Origin: Paralithodes platypus
Lineage: Eukaryota > Arthropoda > Malacostraca > Decapoda > Lithodidae
Length of the DNA stretch: 64,000 nt
Assembly (NCBI GenBank): GCA_032716605.1
Contig: CM064501.1
Span: 28,134,959 to 28,198,958 of the forward strand
Direction: 5' to 3'
Position numbers and translations under genes: made by a program. Position 1 is the first letter of the stretch, and each line of letters opens with the position of its first letter. The notes under the pieces are model-generated. The model searched no databases. It was given only the letters and a program-made list of their open reading frames with translations, and was not told the DNA's origin. Below, one piece after another: positions 57,097-64,000 of the stretch.

Positions 57097-57584
57097 TTAA
57101 CCCATAATTAGCGGCGAGCAACATAAGTCGAGTTAAATAAAGCTGGACTATGTGGCGGCGCTCGACATAACTCGAGTGGCAATTTCAGCACGTAATGTGG
57201 CTGAGAGAGAGAGACAAGTGGTGGCAGGAGACTAGCGAGCGTATGACTGCTCCAGACCACCGCGGCGAACCTACTGACACAAATCTCAGCTCCCTCCTCC
57301 CTCTCTCACTCGCTACATACTCAATTATGTACTGAAAGTACCGAATTACCTGCTTTTTGCACTCGCGTTGCACGGTTATTGCAAGAAAACTATCCATCAT
57401 ACAAGGATCGTTATGGTGTCATTCGAAAGCTCTGTTTATGCCCTTTCAGGGATAGGTACTTGTTTTACGTTCTGGGTCTTATTTAGGCATGAAAATGATC
57501 ACGTAAACAGCCCTATTTTGGCTAAAAACACCCCGCTGTGCGGTACACATAAATAAACCGCATAGGCCGCTCGTAAGGTGTTAA
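57097..57584 (+). mobile_element. TTAA MITE family M, inside the solo LTR
   Basis: TTAA 57097-57100 and 57581-57584. The related LTR at 33.6 kb reads AGTACCTTAATTATAAACAC with a single TTAA (33862-33865): a perfect empty site. Confidence 0.9.
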
Positions 57585-58070
57585 TTATAAACACTCTATA
57601 AAGATAAAGCAACTAGAACTGAGTTAATTCCTGTAAAATGGTATTCCTGTAAAAAGAATTGGACATATTAAGAATTGTGAATAAGTATTAAGACACAAAC
57701 TAATTAATGCACAGTATCGTACTGTCACTGTATACGTCACTTGTATAACACTATTGTTTACCTTAGCCAATTAGGGATGATGCGTCCTAATGGCTGTTCA
57801 AACTGCTACTGGTGCCTGGCCTCACTCTTGGGCGCAGACTTTCAACCAGTATGGTGTGACACTCATACATAGATGCTAGCAATCATCTTGGTGTTATTGA
57901 AATTTTCTGAAGGGCAGCGTGAGAACCGTGCTTACTTGCAGGAATCGTACCAAGGCTTTTATAGGTTGGGGTTATGATCTTCTATAAGGAAGTCATACCC
58001 AACTAGAAATGTACAGTTGCATACTTAAGTAAGTGAATAACTGTTGTAGTGGTGCGAGATATATATATCT

Positions 58071-58303
58071 TTAACACTTTCACGCCTATGACGCGATTTT
58101 GAGCCTATTGGGGATGCTTTAAAACCTTTGTTACCATCAGGGGTATTTATAAACCTTTAGTTTAGTTACTTCAACCTCTGCAGGTGTCTTTGAGTTAGCT
58201 GTGGGCAGAAAACTAATTTTAGAGAGGTAATTATAAGAGTGAGATAACTATTTCTTATTGCTAATCTGGCAACCTATGCGTCATAAAAGCGTGAAAGGGT
58301 TAA
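58071..58303. mobile_element. TTAA MITE (family T), first of a tandem pair
   Basis: 233 bp. Ends TTAACACTTTCACGCCTATG and GCGTCATAAAAGCGTGAAAG-GGTTAA. Internal block TTGTTACCATCAGGGGTATT. Shares its right TTAA with the next copy. Confidence 0.75.
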
Positions 58304-58532
58304 CCCTCTCAGACATATGACGCGATTTGGAGCCTATTAGGGATACTTTAAAACCTTTGTTACCATCAGGGGTATTTTGAAATCTTTAGTATAGTTACTT
58401 CAACCTCTGCAGTTGTCTTTGAGTTAGCTGTGGGCAAAAAACTAATTTTGGAGAGGTAAGTATAAGAGAGAGAACTCTATTTCATATTGCTAATCTGGCA
58501 ACCTCTGCGTCATATGAGTCTGAAGGGGTTAA
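58300..58532. mobile_element. TTAA MITE (family T), second of a tandem pair
   Basis: 233 bp, same orientation, about 90% like the first by eye. Ends TTAACCCTCTCAGACATATG and GTCATATGAGTCTGAAGGGG-TTAA (58529-58532). The LTR resumes with TACGGTCTATCC. Confidence 0.75.
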
Positions 58533-58578
58533 TACGGTCTATCCTAGAGTGTACAGTCGCTCATAATGCGCTAATACA

Positions 58579-59091
58579 CTGGGATTCAGTAGTTAACGCT
58601 CGCTGTTCTTCTTCATATCATTAGGAAGAGTTACAGTTTCCGTGGTCATGATTGTACATGAAGCCTCAACTCAGATTTCATTGGTATGCTTCTACTAATC
58701 TCCAGGAAGTACCATCCGACTTGCGGAAACGATTGCACGTAATGCAATCCCAGTCAAACGTTTATTCTCCCTTTTAATCTGCATGTATTCAACACCAGAA
58801 CCACTTAATGCTTGACTGGCTGAACTATAGTATAGTAGGCAGGGCAGGAGAGTTGCAGTTGTTCAGGAATTCGAAGTTCTAATAGCTCTTCTATATATTT
58901 CACCCAGAACAAAGGAGGACAAGAACTGTGTTTTTTTTTATAGTAGGATCGGTATGACCTACAGGCACATTTTGGAGTTACAAAGCCTCTCCGTGATAAC
59001 AGACTTGGTATACTTATCCCCTGTGTGATAAAGCTTTATATAAGCTGATTACTAAAATGTCCAAAATGTTGACGAGATAAGCTAGGATATA
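58579..59091. other. Unassigned
   Basis: No gene or repeat recognised. Confidence 0.35.
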
Positions 59092-59583
59092 CATGTGTGG
59101 GGAGGATTCTCTCACACCGCACTCCCAGACAAAGTAGAAAAGAAAACCTTTTGTATGATTAACTCCCGTCCACCCACCAACTCTCTGCAATATATCTCTC
59201 TTCGCCGCAATGTTGCATCTCTCTCGCTATTCTATCGCTACTACAATAATCAGTGTTCCTCGGAGCTTTCCCAGTGTATACCACCTCCTCTACGTAGGGT
59301 ACGTAGTACCTGTCTTGCAACACAATCCCACCCCTACTCTGTGCAACTCTCCAACCCAAAAGTGAAACTCTATTCTCAGACTTTCTTCTATTCAACTGCT
59401 AAGCTCTGGAACTCTCTTCCAGAATCAGTCTTTCCCTCTTCCTCAGACTTAAATTGCTTCAAACTCCGTTGTCCAGGCATTTTAGCTCGAACGTCCCTTG
59501 AATTTGGCCCTGTCACTCTTTCAACACTGGGGGAGGCACTCGCTGCAGGCAGTTCTGCCTTTTCTCCCTTATTCACATAGAAA
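59092..59583 (+). pseudogene. Jockey-like RT C-terminus, short 3' copy
   Basis: Starts inside the family block at TGTGGGGAGGATTCTCTCAC and runs to CACATAGAAAAA. The frame 59095-59580 is open over SLFYRYYNNQCSSELSQC and STAKLWNSLPES, but a one-base loss near 59468 moves the last residues and stop out of frame. 5'-truncated more strongly than the copy at 6492, to which it is closest. Confidence 0.85.
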
Positions 59584-59588
59584 AACAA

Positions 59589-59850
59589 ATCAAATATATA
59601 TAAATATATGCTGTATAATCAAATATATATAAATATATGCTGTATAATTAAATATATATAAATATATGCTGTATAATTAAATATATATAAATATATGCTG
59701 TATAATTAAATATATATAAATATATGCTGTATAATTAATATATAAATATATGCTGTATAATTAAATATATATAAATATATGCTGTATAATTAAATATATA
59801 TAAATATATGCTGTATAATCAAATATATATAAATATATGCTGTATAATTA
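59589..59850. repeat. 29-bp minisatellite, about nine units
   Basis: Unit AAATATATATAAATATATGC-TGTATAATT, nearly identical throughout, one unit shortened near 59730. Starts right at the tail of the Jockey-like copy. Confidence 0.9.
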
Positions 59851-60566
59851 AAAGTACTACTGAATTAAAATAGTTACCATGATAACCATACATTCCTTGT
59901 CACTTATACTTTGTATTGGATCACTTACTTAAACTCAATGAGCTTTGCCATTCACTGTTCCTTGTGCATTGTGTATGGAAAGTAGCATAGCACGTCTAAT
60001 TAAAGCAAAGCCCCCATCTACTGCTTCATATATTATATATCTCTTCGTGCTAATACATATAAAAACACTCCATATTCATTCGCATAGTGAGACACATTAA
60101 CAGAATAGATGATTCATGGGAATTAGAAGCTTGTACTTACATGTTCCACATGCCGCACAACAGAGGAAAACGCATATTGCATTAGGTTACCTAATTCACA
60201 TATGAGCAATAATAAACAAATCATTGGTAAAAACATATGCGTGTCTTTTTTTCATTCTGATGTGCGTTTGTGTATGGGGAGGGGGGAGGGGTGTGATTGT
60301 ACTGGTGTAATAAAGATGCCCAGTACAGTCATGACTGGCAGGACACTAAAGTAATTTAAGCACACAAACCATATTTCATAAGAGTGATTGTCACATTTAA
60401 AGTGAAACAAGTAATGTCAGCAGACTATTTGTACATATCTAAATATAGTATAACATTAAATGTCACTGTATTTGTACATATCTAAATATAGTATAACATT
60501 AAATGTCACTGTATTTGTTATTATTTCACTCGACGAGGACAATAAAATAATCAAATAATGTATATA
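59851..60566. repeat. Unassigned, with a 43-bp tandem duplication
   Basis: 60428-60513 is two perfect copies of a 43-bp unit starting TTGTACATATCTAAATATAG. 60549-60566 is a short TA run before the LTR. No gene. Confidence 0.6.
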
Positions 60567-61345
60567 TATATAACAGCACATTTTGAGCGACTGTACACTC
60601 TAGGGTAACTCATATAATCACATATATAACTCACACCCTTATAACAGTTATTCACTTACTTAAGTCTACTACTGTACATTCTAGTTGGGAATGATCTCCC
60701 TATAGATAGATCATCTCCCCCACCTATAAAAGGACTTGGTACAATTCTTGCAGAGTAAGCAAGGGTTCCCACGGTCTTCTCAAAGTGTTGCAGCAACTCC
60801 AATATGATTGCTAGCAACATGTATTCGTATGACTCCACACTGGTCAGAAGCCGGCACGCTCGAGCCCCAGGCATTGTTTAGTAGCAGATCAGACAGCCAC
60901 ATAGGAAGGTGAACCCTTCATGCGGCCGTGGTAATTAATGCAGTGACATATACAGTGACAGTGCGATACTGTGCGATAATTAGTGTGTACCATTATATAT
61001 TTTCGCTATTCTTATTCTTTATTCTTTTACAGGAAAGAATATAATCACAGGAATATAGCTCAATCTAATTGCTTTTATAATATAGTGCAAAGCTGTAGGT
61101 ATTTCCCAGTCGGGTAGCTACAATACCTACAAAGACAAACAATAACTCAAACCAGCCCCTAATTAAGCATAATCTATTTTGTTGGTAATAAAACCCTAGA
61201 AAAACCCAACAGTGTCTTTACTTCAAATCAATACCTTAACAAGTTACCTTTCAACATGTTTTTACAGTGAAAACCTCAACTACAAGCATAAACCAGGACA
61301 ATTAAGGTAAGAGGTAAAAAGGGCAACCAAATAGCCACCGCTACA
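60567..61345 (+). repeat. 5' LTR of the second Gypsy-like copy
   Basis: Reverse complement of the 33626-34337 LTR type with notable divergence. Starts near TAACAGCACATTTTGAGCG and ends ACCGCTACA. The next bases TAATTGGTTGGCAGTG are where a primer-binding site is expected; I cannot assign the tRNA. Confidence 0.7.
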
Positions 61346-62439
61346 TAATTGGTTGGCAGTGTATATTGGGATTCGTGTTCCCCAAATCGAAAACACAATT
61401 AAAATAAGACCTCCGAAGAGCAAACAAAAGCACTAAGAAAAAGCAATTAGAAAAACATTAACATAACAGAGCTAAGTGGAAAGAAAAACATTGATGAATG
61501 ATAAAAAAATAGACGTGGATTCAGAGTGAACTGGTACTATCTCTCAGTATCCATCACATCAGCGCTGACCTCAGCATTCCTTTCACTGAGCCAATGAGTC
61601 ACGGTGAGCCCACGCGCCAGCAACTCGCCCCAGCAGCTCAACCCTAGACTCACACACGCACGCACGCACACCACGCCCAGGCCAGGGTATGATGTGTGTG
61701 TGAACTGTGACGTCACGGGAATTGGTGACGACATAAGGAGAAGCAATCAACTCTACGGGATCGCCACTTCAAACTTCATTCTACAACAACTGACAAGAAG
61801 ACTTCAAGAACATCGCAACGTTAATTCGGCTTTGTATCGGTTAGTCAGAAAATACATAAAAACTAAATATACTAGTAGTTAGTGCTAGAAAAAAATCTTG
61901 TCAACACAAACAAGCAATGCCAAAGTATCTTAACTGTTCTTTCAACTTACCATGTGTATAGAATAATTTAGCTGGGACTGTACGTTCCTCATTAATTTCA
62001 TTCCTTCTATGAATTCAAGTTAGATCAAAACATTTAAGTACTCTATATTTGCAGTAAGTTGCTCAAGTAATAACTTAGCAGAGATTCAAAGACTTACTTC
62101 TGTTACACACTGTGTTAATTTTGTTTCAATTTCTTAGTAACAGAATAGGCTTCCCTATAGTGCCTCACTAACCTAATTTTCCTTAGTAAGAGAGTATTCT
62201 TATACAGTACCTTACTAACCTGAATTTTCCAGAATTGTCCTGTATTAACAAACTAACTGCTCACTCATAGTCTAACTAACATCAATTCATCCTTCAACTT
62301 TGGATAGAGGTGTGACGTTAAAGTGAAACTCCTACGACCTATATTCTATGCTAGTGACCTTGAATGTTACGTCATTTCAGAATTTCAGGTGGGGATTATG
62401 TTTCAATGCGTGTAAAATTTTCTTGAATTTAAAGTGGAA
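61346..62439 (+). other. Leader of the second Gypsy-like copy
   Basis: About 1.1 kb between LTR and gag. Contains a copy of the dispersed repeat at 62050-62285 (inverse of 51466-51720). An open frame at 61604-61882 has no recognised domain. Confidence 0.45.
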
Positions 62440-63650
62440 TTTAAGAATAGAAGTTTGAGCCTCAGTCAGACACAGAGTTTGAGAAAAGAAGTAGGGACAA
62501 AACTTGCTTCTGACATTGACGACTTGACTGAAAGACTAGCTAACTTTTTCAAGGAGACATCGGGCCACCCTGATACATCCTTAGCGCAAGCGAACTTCTA
62601 ACAATATTTGCACATCAAATATAAGGCCCTTCGTGTCGCCCAGGCACCAAGGTTATGTTATTCTGAGACTGTGCCATGCACTTATCAGAATTTTTCCCCT
62701 ACGAACGTCCCACACTTTAAATATTAGTACAAAGGCTAGTGTACAACACCTGCATTCCAAAGGTAAGTTTAATATTTATATATTTCCAGGACTAAGGGTA
62801 AGTTAGATAGAGGCAAGTGTAGAGAAGTCTTCAGAAGAACTTAGTACACTTACAGCTATGACAGCTACAACTACAGCTACAGCTCCCGCTACAGCTATGA
62901 CAGGTACAGCTATGCCAGCTATCACTACAGCTACAGCCAGAGGCAATTCTCACGTGGATGCTCAGTCACAGCATACAGTCCAGTTGCCTATGTTTTCTGG
63001 GAAGAAGTGTCCTAATTACCCAGGGGATATTATGCAATTTCTGGAGAAAATAGGGAGATACGAGGAATCACATTTCATCCTAAGGGACGAGGAACGAATT
63101 GCCTTTGTCCAGAAGCATCTGAAACCAGGAAGTGCTCTCGACCTCGCTCAAGCAACCGCTCAATTTCAGACAACAAATTACAGGCAATTCCAAATCACCC
63201 TTTGTATCTTCGATAGTATCGCTGGAAATGCTGACGATAACCAGCCAGAGATACCCCTTACACCATAAGCCTTGGTAACCCCAGTAGAATCAGGGACCAG
63301 ACCTATACAAGCGTTTAGTAGCAGCTCGAGGAAAGACAACAGCTGTGATCATTGCCACAAGAAGGGACATGACAAGACAGCCTGTTGGAGACTGCACCCG
63401 TCGCTAATTCCAGACAAGTACAAGAAGAAGACGACATTCACACCCTCCAGTGGGACATCATACCAAAGTGGACAAGCTCAGAAACACCAGACAGGCCAAG
63501 CGCAAGGGAAACAGAAGATGTCTTGCATGTTCCATGGTGAGAAAGGACACTCCACAGAGGATTGCCGTACAATCAAAGGCTTAGCTGCAAAGCGTCAACA
63601 AGGATCGTCGGGGGAAGACTCGCGCACCAGACCCAACGATCAAACGTAGA
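62440..63650 (+). pseudogene. Gag polyprotein of the Gypsy-like element (broken)
   Basis: The N-terminal frame near 62470-62600 (ELRKEVGTKLASDIDDLTER and on) is followed by stops. The 62858-63268 frame starts with a Thr/Ala-rich repeat coded by ACAGCTAC-type units and continues with a capsid-like LPMFSGKKCPNYPGDIMQFL. TAA at 63266-63268. The 63272-63649 frame is basic with a CCHC zinc knuckle CDHCHKKGHDKTAC (about 63341-63382) and a second, Cys-poor CMFHGEKGHSTEDC (about 63524-63565). Gag forms the particle and packages RNA in this group. Confidence 0.75.
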
Positions 63651-63990
63651 AAAACCTACACCGTTACCTACCAATGTCCACTCGTCGCCCTTACACGTGC
63701 CCTCGCTCGTTGCGTCAGTATCACGAGTGAACAGTATGTCAATTCCAGTAACGGTAGGTGATGTGAAGATGTCTCTGGCTCTTGACTCCGGCGCCTGCGC
63801 CAACGTCTTATCCTAAGAGTCATTGACAAATCTTCAAAATCAGCTTAAGTGCAACTGGAAACTTAATCTCCCAGACATGCAACTTACAGGAGTTACACGG
63901 AATAACCTAAAACTAGTTGGTATGGTTGACATTCCGTTTAGATTCACACGTCACGGAGACCCAAACATCAAGACGAGGTTTTATGTGATC
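63651..63990 (+). pseudogene. Aspartic protease of the second Gypsy-like copy
   Basis: The frame 63562-63816 carries MSIPVTVGDVKMSLALDSGACANVLS with the LDSGA active site (about 63784-63798) and then a TAA (63814-63816, codon TAC in the other copy). Sequence continues into the flap region to the window end. It holds the single TTAA at 63863-63866 that is occupied by a MITE in the minus-strand copy. Confidence 0.8.
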
Positions 63991-64000
63991 AAGGATTTTT

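Larger units (their letters stand above)
56855..58578 (-). repeat. Solo LTR of the Gypsy-like family, carrying three MITEs
   Basis: Begins and ends exactly as the LTR at 33626-34337 (TGTATCGGAG at 56855; ...GCGCTAATACA to 58578) but with no internal element sequence on either side. The extra length is due to MITEs at 57097-57584, 58071-58303 and 58300-58532. Flanks (TTTA left, CTGG right) show no clear target duplication, so recombination between different copies is possible. Confidence 0.8.
60567..64000 (+). mobile_element. Second Gypsy-like copy, 5' half (runs off the window)
   Basis: 5' LTR, long leader, gag and protease in the order expected, on plus. Protein and DNA match the minus-strand copy at 33.6-41.5 kb at protease, leader and LTR. 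This copy keeps the gag capsid/zinc-knuckle part that the other lost. The window ends inside pol. Confidence 0.85.

Noticed and set aside
58601..58680. Possible last exon of the SLC22-like gene
   Set aside because: An AG/GT pair exists, but the phase-0 frame has a stop after eight codons and shows no PET-type motif.

Overview
This is a eukaryotic, animal-type window. It has no operons, it has interrupted genes with GT-AG introns, and it is dense in nested, decayed transposable elements. The element mix (I/Nimb-like, RTE-like, Jockey-like and CR1-like non-LTR elements, an env-carrying Gypsy-like LTR element, many TTAA-flanked MITEs, tRNA-derived SINEs), the (AT)n, (CTAC)n and (GT)n microsatellites and the short TTAGG-type runs suggest an arthropod, most likely a crustacean. 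That assignment is inference.

The only convincing host gene is on the + strand. Three exons (12135-12295, 17035-17099, 33192-33311) join in frame with matching splice phases. They encode the TM8-TM11 part of an SLC22-like (organic cation/carnitine transporter family) membrane carrier. Its introns of about 4.7 and 16.1 kb are filled with mobile elements, and the remaining exons were not found in the window.

Layout. 1-3.7 kb: the 3' part of an I/Nimb-like element (RT plus RNase H) abutting a separate I-type gag fragment. 6.5-7.5 kb: a Jockey-like 3' fragment and a MITE. 7.7-9.2 kb: a reverse CR1-like RT. 9.5-10.2 kb: a cluster of palindromic TTAA MITEs. 11.3 kb: a SINE-like hairpin. 13.0-15.9 kb: an RTE-like element and a tRNA-derived SINE sharing an (ATAG)n tail. 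17.8-18.5 kb: a cluster of AGGTCA motifs. 18.5-23.2 kb: a reverse Jockey-like element split by a solo LTR and a TTAA MITE. 27-28 kb: a second, better kept Jockey-like copy. 33.6-41.5 kb: a reverse, env-bearing Gypsy (errantivirus-like) element lacking its 5' LTR. 42.2-51.5 kb: a nearly complete CR1-like element with tandem 5' monomers, split by an Academ-like DNA transposon, a SINE and a MITE. 52.2-55.1 kb: a 2.9-kb non-autonomous element with ~50-bp terminal inverted repeats. 56.9-58.6 kb: a solo LTR of the Gypsy family holding three MITEs. 59.1-59.9 kb: a Jockey-like 3' end with a 29-bp minisatellite. 60.6-64 kb: the 5' half of a second Gypsy copy running off the window.

The main value of the window is that paralogous copies provide empty sites, so insertion points and target-site duplications (TTAA, TTA) can be read directly. 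The best candidates for something less well described are the Academ-like XPG-nuclease transposon and its host CR1-like element with higher-order 5' monomers, the large GGCGGTATCCC-ended element, and the tandem MITE pairs that share one TTAA.
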